NCBI RefSeq assembly: GCF_004793975.1
Contig: NZ_SRYB01000026.1
Coordinates: forward strand, 1 to 64,000
Direction: 5' to 3'
Origin: Lepagella muris
GTDB taxonomy: Bacteria; Bacteroidota; Bacteroidia; Bacteroidales; Muribaculaceae
DNA: 64,000 nt
Positions 6,982 to 15,773 of this stretch are shown here, in pieces. The translations under genes and the position numbers were made by a program. Positions within the stretch are counted from its first letter, which is position 1. Every line of letters starts with the position of its first letter. The notes beneath the pieces were generated by a model. The model had not been told where the DNA came from. It saw only the letters and a program-made list of their open reading frames with translations, and did no database searches.

Positions 6982-7003
6982 TTACCCTACAAAGATAGGG
7001 TAA
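6982..7003 (-). promoter_or_regulatory. Promoter -7 element inside a dyad, upstream of the TPR regulator
   Basis: TTACCCTA (6982-6989), six bases, TAGGGTAA (6996-7003) form an exact 8-bp dyad. On the minus strand the TATCTTTG -7 box (6997-6990) lies across the left arm and centre of it. The ATG of the TPR gene is about 95 bp downstream. A symmetrical site wrapped around the -7 box is a natural operator position for a repressor or autoregulator. Confidence 0.55.
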
Positions 7004-7245
7004 AAAATTCAAATATACATCAAATGAATATGGTAAAAAATTAACTCTATACTGCCTTGTATATTTCTTTATTTTTTGGAAAACCATAATCAAAATCAGG
7101 TACAATTTTGGGGGCGTCATGGGGCAATCGGAGGGAAAATTCCGTGTTTTTTCAAGTTTTTTCTCCCCTCTTCGGCTCATTTATTGGTCAAAAGGTGATT
7201 TTTTGGGACGATTTGGGACATTTGATAAAATTTTTTCAAAAAAAA

Positions 7246-7277
7246 TTTGCATTTCTTTTTTTCTCATATTAATTTTG
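7246..7277 (+). promoter_or_regulatory. Strong plus-strand promoter with no annotated gene downstream
   Basis: TTTG at 7246-7249, a 20-bp spacer and TAATTTTG at 7270-7277 match the Bacteroidota promoter consensus well. The next gene, thyA, is on the opposite strand and ends at 7496, so any transcript would be a short RNA of about 200 nt or a tiny ORF message. Confidence 0.5.
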
Positions 7278-7328
7278 CACTCGAAAACGATAAAACTCTT
7301 TTTAGTTTTTTAGTTTTCTAAAAACAAA

Positions 7329-7391
7329 ATGGAAAATTCTCGCTTTCGAGCAGTAGAAATGCACAAATATTTCTTATTTGACGGGTACTGA
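7329..7391 (+). CDS. Possible 20-codon ORF downstream of the orphan promoter
   Basis: ATG at 7329 opens a 20-residue reading frame (MENSRFRAVEMHKYFLFDGY) ending at TGA 7389-7391. It lies about 45 nt after the expected start site of the promoter at 7246-7277. Flanking arms CTCGAAAACG (about 7282) and CGCTTTCGAG (about 7341) can pair in the RNA with one mismatch. Such a short frame can occur by chance; it is listed only because of its placement. Confidence 0.2.
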   Translation: MENSRFRAVEMHKYFLFDGY

Positions 7392-7458
7392 AACAAATGG
7401 ATAATTAGGTGTAAATTAAAAATTAGGGAACTGATAAAATCAATTAATTAAAGCGCAA

Positions 7459-7490
7459 GTTGACGGGACGTCGTGAGACGCTCCGTCAAT
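7459..7490. terminator. Hairpin between the orphan transcript and thyA
   Basis: TTGACGGGACGTC, loop GTGA, GACGCTCCGTCAA form a 13-bp stem with two adjacent mismatches, directly after the stop of thyA (minus strand). On the plus strand it is followed by TGATTTTTATA. It may terminate transcripts from both sides. Confidence 0.55.
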
Positions 7491-7495
7491 GATTT

Positions 7496-8290
7496 TTATA
7501 TACTTACCTCTCCTTTGATTGCGGGCCACGGATCGTAGTCCTCAAGCGTGAAATCCTCATAACGGAACTTGAATATATCCGTCACCTCCGGATTTATCTT
7601 CATCACCGGCAATTTTCTCGGCTCACGTTCAAGCTGCGTCCTGACCTGATCGAGATGATTGAGATAGATATGGGCGTCGCCAAGAGTATGGATAAATTCT
7701 CCCGGCTGTAGTCCGCACACCTGCGCCACCATCATGGTGAGCAATGCGTAGCTGGCGATATTGAAGGGCACACCAAGAAAACTGTCGCCGCTGCGCTGGT
7801 AGAGCTGCAACGATAGTTTGCCGTCGTTGACGTAGAATTGGAATAGGCTATGGCAGGGGGGCAGGTTCATGTTGTCGAGATCCGCAACGTTCCAGCTACT
7901 CACGATTATACGCCGTGAATCGGGATTGGTCTTTATCGTATGTATCGCCTCCGAGATCTGGTCGATGAATCCTCCGTCATAGTCGGGCCATGAACGCCAC
8001 TGGAAACCGTAGATATGCCCTAAATTGCCATCGGGATCCGCCCATTCGTTCCAGATTCGCACACCGTGGTCCTGAAGATACTTCACGTTGGTATCGCCTG
8101 CCAGAAACCAAAGCAGCTCATAGATGACGCTCTTGAGATGCACTTTCTTTGTGGTCAGAATTGGGAAACCTTCCGACAGGTCAAAACGCATCTGATAGCC
8201 GAACGTGGAGATCGTGCCTGTCCCGGTCCGGTCGCTCTTCTTGTGCCCCTCATCAAGGATATGACGGAGCAGTTCGAGATATTGTTTCAT
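7496..8290 (-). CDS. thyA: Thymidylate synthase
   Basis: A 264-residue enzyme of exactly the E. coli ThyA length. It methylates dUMP to dTMP with methylene-tetrahydrofolate. The N-terminal MKQYLELLRHILDEGHKKSDRTGTGT contains the phosphate-binding RTGT. The catalytic Cys lies in NLPPCHSLFQFYV (C146), with the downstream QRSGDSFLGVPFNIASYALL typical of the family. The C-terminus ends DPWPAIKGEVSI. The dihydrofolate reductase that recycles its product is encoded separately at 23468-23968 rather than next to it. The polyferredoxin gene ends 74 bp upstream in the same direction. Confidence 0.97.
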   Translation of the reverse strand: MKQYLELLRHILDEGHKKSDRTGTGTISTFGYQMRFDLSEGFPILTTKKVHLKSVIYELLWFLAGDTNVKYLQDHGVRIWNEWADPDGNLGHIYGFQWRSWPDYDGGFIDQISEAIHTIKTNPDSRRIIVSSWNVADLDNMNLPPCHSLFQFYVNDGKLSLQLYQRSGDSFLGVPFNIASYALLTMMVAQVCGLQPGEFIHTLGDAHIYLNHLDQVRTQLEREPRKLPVMKINPEVTDIFKFRYEDFTLEDYDPWPAIKGEVSI

Positions 8291-8364
8291 TTATTTTGTT
8301 ATTTTTAATCTTCACCTTTACAAAACAGGGAGCACTAATAACCCCACTAACAAACAGGGATCAC

Positions 8365-9183
8365 TCATACCCCTCTCTTCACTTTGCGCACCATGGGGGT
8401 GACACGCATGTTACGGTTTACCTGAAAACGTATTGCGTCGTTCGGACAGACTTTCACGCAGTCGAAACATCTCACGCACCGGGAATTGTCGACGTGCCTG
8501 CCCACTACCTTTATGCATTGCGAGCGGCATATCTCCTCGCACTTCATGCAGTTGACGCATTTGTCGGGATCAATCTCGATATGATAGAGAGTGTTGTCGC
8601 CGAAGCATCCCAATGCCGTCCCTATAGGGCATACCATGGTGCAGAATCCGCGCCCCGTCAGCAGGGAGAAGACCACGAGCAGCAGCAGGGAGACTATCCC
8701 GGCAATAATGCCCACGGGGACCCCCACCCCCAGCGTCAGCCATACCGCAGCCATCCTCGACGGATGAAACGCTCCACAGATATTCTGCATGATGTGCCAC
8801 GGCTCTATCGCAAACGACACCAACGTCACTCCCGCCACAAGGCAGAACAGATAGATGACGAGGAGATGATACCTGAACTGAACCGGCTTCCTATAAGAGT
8901 AGGGACGACGCAGCGGACGGATGTATCTGCGTAGGAATATGATAAGATCCTGCAATATCCCCACCGGACATACGGCTGAACAATAGACCCTCCCGAAAAG
9001 GAACGTTATGCCAAACCATACCACAATCGCACCGAGTCCGGATGCCAGCAACGATGGGACAATCTGCACTTCCGGCACTATCCTTGCCATCGGATGTATC
9101 GTCTCGCTTATCGCGAGATATGCCACCGCACCGATGAAGAACAGGGTGGCAAGAAAAATCCTTATTGTGCGGAGGTCTTTCAT
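8365..9183 (-). CDS. Membrane polyferredoxin (4Fe-4S binding, NapH/YccM-like)
   Basis: A 272-residue protein when started at the ATG at 9183 (MKDLRTIRIFLATLFF); the longer frame would overlap the end of yidC. Four to five membrane helices (about 6-25, 44-63, 105-125, 150-176) carry two cytoplasmic CxxxCP loops (C68/C72 and C181/C185), as in NapH, NosR and YccM-type proteins. The C-terminus holds two bacterial ferredoxin clusters, C209/212/215/219 and C236/239/242/246. Known: such proteins pass electrons between quinones or ferredoxin and partner enzymes. No partner enzyme is adjacent, so the specific pathway cannot be named. It lies about 100 bp downstream of yidC. Confidence 0.85.
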   Translation of the reverse strand: MKDLRTIRIFLATLFFIGAVAYLAISETIHPMARIVPEVQIVPSLLASGLGAIVVWFGITFLFGRVYCSAVCPVGILQDLIIFLRRYIRPLRRPYSYRKPVQFRYHLLVIYLFCLVAGVTLVSFAIEPWHIMQNICGAFHPSRMAAVWLTLGVGVPVGIIAGIVSLLLLVVFSLLTGRGFCTMVCPIGTALGCFGDNTLYHIEIDPDKCVNCMKCEEICRSQCIKVVGRHVDNSRCVRCFDCVKVCPNDAIRFQVNRNMRVTPMVRKVKRGV

Positions 9184-9280
9184 ATTACAGCCATGTTTAT
9201 TTTGATTTGACAAAAACGGGGAGCCTGTATGAACACAGTCCCCCCGTAGATATGATTCTATCCGACGTGGCGGCAGAGGA

Positions 9281-11383
9281 TCAGCGACGGTTGTTGCCGC
9301 GCTGCTTCTGCTGCTCACGCATCATAGCCTGCTGCTGACGCTGCATCTCTTCAAGGCGTGCCATGAATCCGCTCTTCTTCTTCGGCTTCTTGGCATTCTC
9401 TGCCATGGTGCGGCGCACGTCTTCCTCCTTGATCACGAAACGGAAGGCGTAGGTCTGCACGATTGTGATCAGGAGCGAGAGGAAGTAGTAGTAGGAAAGT
9501 CCGGCAGCATAGTTGTTGAAGAAGACCATGAACATGACGGGCATCAGATACATCATCCATTTCATGCCTGGCATCTGACCGGGGGTGTTCTGCATGTTGA
9601 CACGCGTATAGATGATGTTGGTGACGGTCATGAGAAGACAGAAGAGGGAGATGTGGTTGCCGAAATATTCGGTCACGAGCGGGATGTTGCCGCTCCATGA
9701 GATTATGGCGTCAGGCGCGGCAAGGTCTTTCACCCATAGGAAGCTCTGTCCGCGCAGCTCTATCGCAGAGGGGAAGAAGGAGAACATAGCGAAAAGGAGC
9801 GGCATCTGGAGCATCATCGGGAGGCAGCCTGCCATCGGGTTGGCACCCGCCTTGTTGTAGAGTGCCATCGTCTTCTGCTGGCGTATCATGGCATTCTCGT
9901 TGCCGGGATATTTCTCGTTGATTTCCTTGATATCGGGGGCGAGGATACGCATCTTTGCCTGTCCCTTGTAGCTCTTGTAGGTGAGCGGGAAGAGGACGAG
10001 CTTGATGAGTATCGTCATTATCAGGATGATTATGCCGTAGTTGGAGATGAACGAGCCGAGGAGATTGAATATCGGGATGACTATGCCAGTGTTGATCCAA
10101 CGGAAAATTGACCATCCGAGTGGGATCAGCTTGGTGAGGTTGAGGTCTTCGTCTGCCACTGTCTTCTTGTCGAGCGACGAGAGAAGCGGATAGAGGTTAG
10201 GACCGATGAAGAGAGAGAACTGTGCCGGCACCTCTGCACGCCAGTCGTAGTCGTTGACCACTGCCTGGGTGTCGAAACGTTTCAGCAGATAGGGGTCGTT
10301 CTTCAGGAATGTCGACTGGAAGTCGGCTGTATTGAATGCTCTCTCGCTGACAAGCACTGTAGAGAAGAACTGATTCTTGAATCCGATCCAGCGTATCTTT
10401 GCCTGACGCTCTTCGCTGTCGTTCTTGCTCTCAGAAAGATTCTCCACGGAGCCACCTGCAAACTTGTAGTAGAGTGCGGAATTTCTCTCCTCAAACATCT
10501 TTCCTTTCTCCTGACGGATAAGGTCCTGATGCCAGTTGATCTGAAGGTTGCGGTTGTTGCTCTCCACCACCTGTGCCATCCCCTGCTGCACAATCTTGAT
10601 ACCAACTACGTAGCTGTCGCCCTTCGGCAAGGTGTATTCTATACCCCAGAATGCACCGTCAGCCACGGGGAGCGACATGAGGATGGTGCTGTCGTTGACC
10701 ACCTTCGGAGTGAAGTAGAGATCGGCAGAGCTTACCGACTGCGGGAGGGGTAGCTGGAAATCAAATGTATTGGAGCCGTTCTCGAAGATAACCACTCTCT
10801 CCTTGCGCTTGAGGCTTTCGTCGGGAGTGTATTCCGTGTCGTATTTCTTCAGCTCGGCACGCGTGATAGAGCCTGATTTTGCGCTCAATTGCAGTTTAAG
10901 CACATCATTTTCCAGATTGATGATGGAGTCTGTGCCGGAGAGGAAACGGGAGAACTTGCCGTAGCGTCCCATTGATAGTGAGGCTGTGCGCACCATCTCG
11001 ATAGCCTTGCGCTGTTCCTGCACCGACATCTTCTTCAGGTCGGCACGGCATATATCCTTCCAGCTGAGGAGTTTGCCATCTACGGCAACTGTCCCACTCA
11101 CGGAGTCGCCTACGGCAGTGAGATTGATCGCGCCGTCGGAGAGACGGGCTGCGTGGGTGCTGTCGGCAAGCACCACCTGCTCGCCATGTTCAATGATATT
11201 TTTCACAAGCCATTCCTGCTCCGTGTCTGACAACGAGTCGACCGAACTTACCTGTGGAGCGGTAGCCTGAACGCTTCCGGAATCTTCCGGTTCCGATTCC
11301 GGAGTGTTTCGTGGCGTCAGCCACATGAAACCGAAAAACACTACTGCCATAAGCAGTAATCCTGTGACGGTGTTTTTATCCAT
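9281..11383 (-). CDS. yidC: Membrane protein insertase YidC
   Basis: A 700-residue YidC/Oxa1 protein that inserts and folds inner-membrane proteins, alone or with Sec. The N-terminal helix (NTVTGLLLMAVVFFGFMWL) is followed by a large periplasmic domain (to about residue 430) and the conserved core helices, including NYGIIILIMTILIKLVLFPLTYKS, the helix pair after MAGCLPMMLQMPLLFAMFSFFP, and NNYAAGLSYYYFLS. The C-terminal tail is very basic and Gln-rich (QRQQQAMMREQQKQRGNNRR), as in ribosome-binding tails of the family. The length is normal for Bacteroidota. The start codon at 11383 is supported by the first membrane helix. Confidence 0.96.
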   Translation of the reverse strand: MDKNTVTGLLLMAVVFFGFMWLTPRNTPESEPEDSGSVQATAPQVSSVDSLSDTEQEWLVKNIIEHGEQVVLADSTHAARLSDGAINLTAVGDSVSGTVAVDGKLLSWKDICRADLKKMSVQEQRKAIEMVRTASLSMGRYGKFSRFLSGTDSIINLENDVLKLQLSAKSGSITRAELKKYDTEYTPDESLKRKERVVIFENGSNTFDFQLPLPQSVSSADLYFTPKVVNDSTILMSLPVADGAFWGIEYTLPKGDSYVVGIKIVQQGMAQVVESNNRNLQINWHQDLIRQEKGKMFEERNSALYYKFAGGSVENLSESKNDSEERQAKIRWIGFKNQFFSTVLVSERAFNTADFQSTFLKNDPYLLKRFDTQAVVNDYDWRAEVPAQFSLFIGPNLYPLLSSLDKKTVADEDLNLTKLIPLGWSIFRWINTGIVIPIFNLLGSFISNYGIIILIMTILIKLVLFPLTYKSYKGQAKMRILAPDIKEINEKYPGNENAMIRQQKTMALYNKAGANPMAGCLPMMLQMPLLFAMFSFFPSAIELRGQSFLWVKDLAAPDAIISWSGNIPLVTEYFGNHISLFCLLMTVTNIIYTRVNMQNTPGQMPGMKWMMYLMPVMFMVFFNNYAAGLSYYYFLSLLITIVQTYAFRFVIKEEDVRRTMAENAKKPKKKSGFMARLEEMQRQQQAMMREQQKQRGNNRR

Positions 11384-12008
11384 TATTCTTTATCTGTTGA
11401 TGTTTTTGAGTTAATTCCAAGCTGTCATAGTTGCTGAAGTGGCAAAATCTGACTTCTCCCGCCGACATGCGCACTCATCCACAATACTACATTTGCGTTT
11501 AAGTTACAAAATTAGTCAGAAATAACGGATTTTCACACCTCCCCACCCTAAAAAATCTATTTTTCCACAAAAAATACGTAAAATCCAATCTCTCCTCCGC
11601 TTCTGATTCATATCTATTGTCGCAGAGTCGCCCAAGAAGTCGTATAAACTGATTCCGAAATGTTAAAACGCCATACTTTCTTGTGAATTTCATCAGTCTT
11701 TTTAATTGAAGTTGTCTAAACCTCATTATGCTGGAATCCCAACATACATTCAAAGACTTCTAAATTCACTAAAAATTCTGAAATTTCCCATATTTTAATG
11801 ACAGAATTTAGGGTGAGACACATCATATTTGCGAATGGGGAAGCATTTAATACAAATCGAAATACATTTGATACAATTTTGAAAGTGTCTTTCATTTGAA
11901 TTGTATAATTTTGCAATATTTTCAAACCCATTAGCATCCGTTTAGACAATACTTCTTAATTTTTCCACGACGAATATATTTATAACAGCCACGTAATCTC
12001 AATAAACT
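11384..12008. other. Intergenic region between divergent yidC and the 12009 gene
   Basis: 625 bp, AT-rich. It must hold the promoters for yidC (minus) and the 12009 gene (plus). The clearest element is TAATTTTG at 11906-11913 on the plus strand, about 95 bp before the ATG at 12009. Short minus-strand frames at 11499-11949 have no recognisable features and are not called. Confidence 0.4.
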
Positions 12009-12791
12009 ATGATGAAAAGAACCTTTTTGATTATAAGCATCGTATTTGCTTATTCATGGATTCCCACAATCGCTGAGATTCATGATGCAGTCCCTGGCTA
12101 CGACCGACTTGTATATTGGTGTGAGATGTCGAAAGGGAAAACTTCCAATGATGAATATATACATGCCTACAGGGCGTCAATGGATTCGCTCGATGTGGCG
12201 GTCAACTCTCCGGAGGGATTCCAAATGACGTCAGATCCTGATGCCGAATCCCGATTGATATTCTCTCCAGATCCGCAATATCGGTCTGACCATTACGATG
12301 GTCAGGTCGGCACAAGCCTGCTCGGTCCCGTTTTTGAATCCGATGTAAAGGATGCCCTAATAGTCTATCCGTTGGCAATAGATTTCATCGGCATGTCACC
12401 CGACTACATGATGGAGACCGAACTGATCGCAGCCACCGGCAATGATTCCATCAATATTACCCCGCTGATCAACATGCTCCGTAATCCAGATAATACCAAC
12501 TCCGACAAAACCTTAGTCTATGAGTATGAAGTAAAGAATCCTCTGTGGAGCGACCATAACCACTGCGTGGCATTGGCTTTGAGAAATAAAAACCACTATG
12601 CCTTCCCGATAAAAATATTCCTCAATGACGAGGGACTCAAAAATAAAGAGAAGTATATTGAGGTTGCGCTTAACAGCGTAAGATATGGCGACCAACCGAA
12701 AGCAGAATGGATCGAGAGTGAGAATCTGGTTCGTCCTGATGAAGGGGTATTTCCAATGAAAAAGCCTGTAAAATGCCACCACCACAAATAA
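12009..12791 (+). CDS. Unknown secreted protein with a His-rich tail
   Basis: A 260-residue protein with a signal peptide (MMKRTFLIISIVFAYSWIPTIA, cut near AE). I do not recognise a family. The mature part is acidic and rich in Asp/Ser, with SPDYMMETELIAATGNDSINITPLI and a final PVKCHHHK, a possible metal-binding tail. The stop is 10 bp before the start of a 6-bladed beta-propeller lipoprotein, so it heads the accessory operon 12009-18034. Some resemblance in style to the small secreted companions of beta-propeller lipoproteins is only contextual. Confidence 0.7.
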   Translation: MMKRTFLIISIVFAYSWIPTIAEIHDAVPGYDRLVYWCEMSKGKTSNDEYIHAYRASMDSLDVAVNSPEGFQMTSDPDAESRLIFSPDPQYRSDHYDGQVGTSLLGPVFESDVKDALIVYPLAIDFIGMSPDYMMETELIAATGNDSINITPLINMLRNPDNTNSDKTLVYEYEVKNPLWSDHNHCVALALRNKNHYAFPIKIFLNDEGLKNKEKYIEVALNSVRYGDQPKAEWIESENLVRPDEGVFPMKKPVKCHHHK

Positions 12792-12801
12792 CAGTTTGAC
12801 A

Positions 12802-13956
12802 ATGAAGATATTATCAGTAATTACACTTATCATAGGAATCGTTTCCGTTATTTTTGTATCTTGCAACAATACTAAAAAGGGCAACGGTACAGATTTAACC
12901 ACTTTATATGAGATTGATTATTCACATTCTGATCAGGCTAATACAATACCAACAATTGTTGATTCCGTGGAATTCATTCCATTGCATGGCTCAATAGAGA
13001 ATCCCATATCCGGCATTGACGAACTACAGGTGACCGACAAAGGGATATATATTCTTGACAAAAGGAAAAACAAGTTACATGCATATTCTAAGGATGGGAA
13101 TCAGCTATTCACATTACACTCAATGGGACATGCGCAACAAGAGTATCTTGAGATTGCTTGCATCGCGGTTACAGACTCATCGGTATTTATTGTTGACAAC
13201 TTCGGGAAAAAGATAAATGAGTATGGCTCCGACAACGGCATGTTCAAAAGAAGCTATAATGCCCCTATTATCATCGGGGCTATTCGCCCATTGGGTAACG
13301 GAGGTTTCATTCTTGCAGAGTTGCCAATGGAGGGAGTGAACCAAATAGAGAACTCAGACGGTAATCGGCTATACATCGCTGACAGTTCTTTCAGCATAAA
13401 GCATTCAATCTATCCGTATGATAACCATAGAGACAAGATTGGAATGAGACGATTCCTTTCTGATAATGATTCGGTTATTATATATTCATCAACCGGATAC
13501 AACGGATTCTCAAAGATCTCTGCCAAAGACGGAAACTTTATCGGCAATGTGTCGGTTAACACTGCCCGACCATTCAATAATATAGAGATAGCAGAAATGG
13601 ATAAATCAAAGGCAAGGGATTATGTGGTAGAAAGGCGGTGGCAATTTCTAACTACAACGCCTATGATGGCAGGAAAGTATATATGCCTTTCGGTAAAGGA
13701 TGAAGATACGGCAGAGCCTTGTATATACGATGAAAAATCAGGCAAACTGTATTTTAATGACAATATATCAATGCATAATAATATGATTGCTCCTGATGAT
13801 GCGTATGGAAACAGTTTTTATATTGTATATAATTTCGGAGGAGAGTTTCTGGATGATCAGTTAGATATGGGGTTTAATCGTCCTCCGCTCGTTGCCGATT
13901 CAATTATCCGTAATGACGGCGCAGTTTTGTTGCGATATAGAATGAAGATTGACTAA
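12802..13956 (+). CDS. 6-bladed beta-propeller lipoprotein (1 of 4)
   Basis: About 384 residues from the ATG at 12802; a TTG six bases earlier is a less likely start. The signal MKILSVITLIIGIVSVIFVSC ends in a lipobox with Cys at about 21. The mature protein shows the 6-bladed beta-propeller (DUF5128-like) pattern: VDSVEFIPLHG near the start, then KGIYILDKRKNKLHAYSKDGNQLF and SSVFIVDNFGKKINEYGSDNG, which are successive blade motifs, and a C-terminal GAVLLRYRMK. Homologues here are at 14489, 15859 and 16898. Known: these are common in Bacteroidales next to NVEALA peptides; function unresolved. Probably anchored in the outer membrane, perhaps exposed on the surface. Confidence 0.8.
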   Translation: MKILSVITLIIGIVSVIFVSCNNTKKGNGTDLTTLYEIDYSHSDQANTIPTIVDSVEFIPLHGSIENPISGIDELQVTDKGIYILDKRKNKLHAYSKDGNQLFTLHSMGHAQQEYLEIACIAVTDSSVFIVDNFGKKINEYGSDNGMFKRSYNAPIIIGAIRPLGNGGFILAELPMEGVNQIENSDGNRLYIADSSFSIKHSIYPYDNHRDKIGMRRFLSDNDSVIIYSSTGYNGFSKISAKDGNFIGNVSVNTARPFNNIEIAEMDKSKARDYVVERRWQFLTTTPMMAGKYICLSVKDEDTAEPCIYDEKSGKLYFNDNISMHNNMIAPDDAYGNSFYIVYNFGGEFLDDQLDMGFNRPPLVADSIIRNDGAVLLRYRMKID

Positions 13957-13971
13957 CAACCTAAAGTCATC

Positions 13972-14070
13972 ATGTATCTTGGAATGGTAAAGTATCCTGT
14001 TCAGAAAAGAGACAGTGTGTTGGCAGTCATTGCGGAAAATTTGGATTTTGAAGGAACTGTTCTATCGTGA
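13972..14070 (+). CDS. Possible 32-residue ORF or gene remnant
   Basis: ATG at 13972 to TGA at 14070 encodes MYLGMVKYPVQKRDSVLAVIAENL... (32 residues). It starts 16 bp after the beta-propeller stop. The composition looks protein-like rather than intergenic, and it could be the C-terminal remnant of another beta-propeller or a small product. No family is recognised. Confidence 0.25.
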   Translation: MYLGMVKYPVQKRDSVLAVIAENLDFEGTVLS

Positions 14071-14130
14071 AGTCCTCAAATGATTAAACTGAATTTATCA
14101 ATTTAATTCAATGACTTTTTTATAACCACA

Positions 14131-14192
14131 ATAACCTAAACAAATATTAGATTATGAATAAGAAACAAATTCTATTGTCATCTATGGAAACA
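14131..14192 (+). repeat. 62-bp direct repeat, copy 1 (NVEALA gene 5' end)
   Basis: This segment, covering 23 bp of leader and the first 13 codons of the NVEALA gene, recurs at 15712-15773 with one base difference (T/C at codon 2). It marks a partial duplication of the peptide gene. Confidence 0.9.
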
Positions 14193-14465
14193 GTTGCCTT
14201 GACAGCCGCAGGATATCTTGGCATAAAATCATTCAGCCAGAATAAGGATGCCTATTGTTCTCTGCTTATAGAGAATATCGAAGCGCTGACAGATGGTGAT
14301 GATTTGCCTGAAATAATCATAATTTGTAGTGCTGAATTAGATAGGAGGTGCTTTACTCAAGGTAATCGGATTGCCATGTGTGGGGAATATATGTATTACC
14401 GTTGCCAATATGTCGGTAATCCCACATTTGCATGCATCAATCCTCCACGTGGTAATAAAAAATAA
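14154..14465 (+). CDS. NVEALA domain-containing peptide precursor
   Basis: A 103-residue protein with a short basic N-terminus (MNKKQILLSS), a hydrophobic segment (VALTAAGYLGIKSF), and the sequence LLIENIEALTDGD, which matches the NVEALA family motif (NVEALA followed by acidic residues). The remaining 50 residues contain six cysteines in a spaced pattern (CSAELDRRCF, AMCGEYMYYRCQ, FACINPP), suggesting a disulfide-rich mature product. Known: NVEALA proteins are small Bacteroidota-specific exported peptides of unknown role; the motif resembles a leader cleavage region. It is flanked on both sides by beta-propeller lipoprotein genes, a common arrangement. Confidence 0.82.
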   Translation: MNKKQILLSSMETVALTAAGYLGIKSFSQNKDAYCSLLIENIEALTDGDDLPEIIIICSAELDRRCFTQGNRIAMCGEYMYYRCQYVGNPTFACINPPRGNKK

Positions 14466-14488
14466 TTTCTATTACAAAACGGGGTACT

Positions 14489-15661
14489 ATGAATTCTCGA
14501 TTATATTATCGTATTTCTATTATTATGATGATTACTCTTATTGCAAATTCTTGTAATAAGAGTAATCGTCCGGATTCAATACCAATCATTAACCTTGATG
14601 AAGCCACAGATATTACGGTAGATAGCATAATGGACAAACTTGAGGTTATTCCTCTTGAATTAGGCAATAACCATTATCCATCCGGATTCAATAGCATGTG
14701 GAGAACCAATGATAAGATTATCTTAATTGATAGCAGAAATGTGGTTTTCGTATATACGTCAGACGGGAAATATTTATCAGATTCTACCAATAAAATAGGG
14801 AATGGTGCCGGCGAATATTCAATTGCCACAGCCATATCATATAACAAGCATAGTGACTGTATCGAGGTGGCGACACCTACACAGTTACTGTTTTATGATT
14901 TTAAATTTAATCTGATAAAAGCATCCTTATTGCCTACAAGAAGACCGGGGAATGGAACAGATGGTGTATTTTTCGGATTTATTCATGATATTTCCAATCA
15001 TGAGCATCTGCTTATCCCAGAAAGCGTGATGGAAGATAGTCGGAAAATTATGGTATATGATTCTGAATCAGGCACAGTAATCAAAAATTTTGAGTATGAT
15101 GACTATATACTGGCAGACATGACAATGCAGACAAACTGTTTCCATGATATGCCTTCGGGAGAAATTGCTTTTTTCCCTCCGGGAATAACGAACTATTCTT
15201 TTTTGTTCAATCCGGGTACTCAAACGCTTAACAAACAGCATTATCTGGATTATGGAGAAAAGGGAATTAATAAATCTGATTTGGGAAACCATTATTCAAA
15301 TTTAGAAAAACTTCGTTTAGAAGTAATCAGTTCAGAAAAAACAATACCTCTTAAGACAATGCTTTGCGGAGACAACTTGGTTATTGTCTTAAAAAGAGGC
15401 GACACCCTAAAAGATTTTATAACATTTATTTGGAATGTTGAAATCGGGAAAGGTTATGTCTTGAATGCTTACTTCAACGAAAAAATATCTTTCCCCATAA
15501 TTGATTATTCTGACGACTCCGGTTTGTACAGTATAGTTGACTCTGAAAATATTGGGAGTCTCACTTCTGTCATCAGTCCCTCCAAAGTTACGATAGCGGA
15601 TTCTCCAATTAGTGAGGGAAGCATCGTGTTGATAAGATATGTATTGAAAAGCCATATTTAA
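14489..15661 (+). CDS. 6-bladed beta-propeller lipoprotein (2 of 4)
   Basis: A 390-residue protein. The signal RISIIMMITLIANSCNKS carries a lipobox (LIANSC). The mature part starts with INLDEATDITVDSIMDKLEVIPLE, the usual N-terminal strand of DUF5128-type propellers, followed by blade-like repeats (IILIDSRNVVFVYTSDGKYL, then GNGAGEYSIATAISYNKHSDCIEVA). It begins 23 bp after the NVEALA gene, so the two are probably on one transcript. It shares overall design with 12802-13956 but low identity by eye, so these are diverged paralogues rather than recent copies. Confidence 0.8.
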   Translation: MNSRLYYRISIIMMITLIANSCNKSNRPDSIPIINLDEATDITVDSIMDKLEVIPLELGNNHYPSGFNSMWRTNDKIILIDSRNVVFVYTSDGKYLSDSTNKIGNGAGEYSIATAISYNKHSDCIEVATPTQLLFYDFKFNLIKASLLPTRRPGNGTDGVFFGFIHDISNHEHLLIPESVMEDSRKIMVYDSESGTVIKNFEYDDYILADMTMQTNCFHDMPSGEIAFFPPGITNYSFLFNPGTQTLNKQHYLDYGEKGINKSDLGNHYSNLEKLRLEVISSEKTIPLKTMLCGDNLVIVLKRGDTLKDFITFIWNVEIGKGYVLNAYFNEKISFPIIDYSDDSGLYSIVDSENIGSLTSVISPSKVTIADSPISEGSIVLIRYVLKSHI

Positions 15662-15711
15662 AAAAGACAGAATTTATATGTACCGAAAGAGATAACAAAA
15701 TATAAGGAAAG

Positions 15712-15773
15712 ATAACCTAAACAAATATTAGATTATGAACAAGAAACAAATTCTATTGTCATCTATGGAAACA
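15712..15773 (+). repeat. 62-bp direct repeat, copy 2
   Basis: Matches 14131-14192 at 61 of 62 positions; the homology stops abruptly after the codon for Thr13 of the NVEALA leader. Confidence 0.9.

Noticed and set aside
8149..8934. Long plus-strand open frame (261 codons) opposite thyA/polyferredoxin
   Set aside because: It is antisense to two well-supported genes and reads as His/Arg-rich low-quality protein; it reflects GC-rich third positions of the real genes.
11499..11949. Two minus-strand short frames upstream of yidC
   Set aside because: AT-rich, no signal, no family, and they overlap the likely promoter region.
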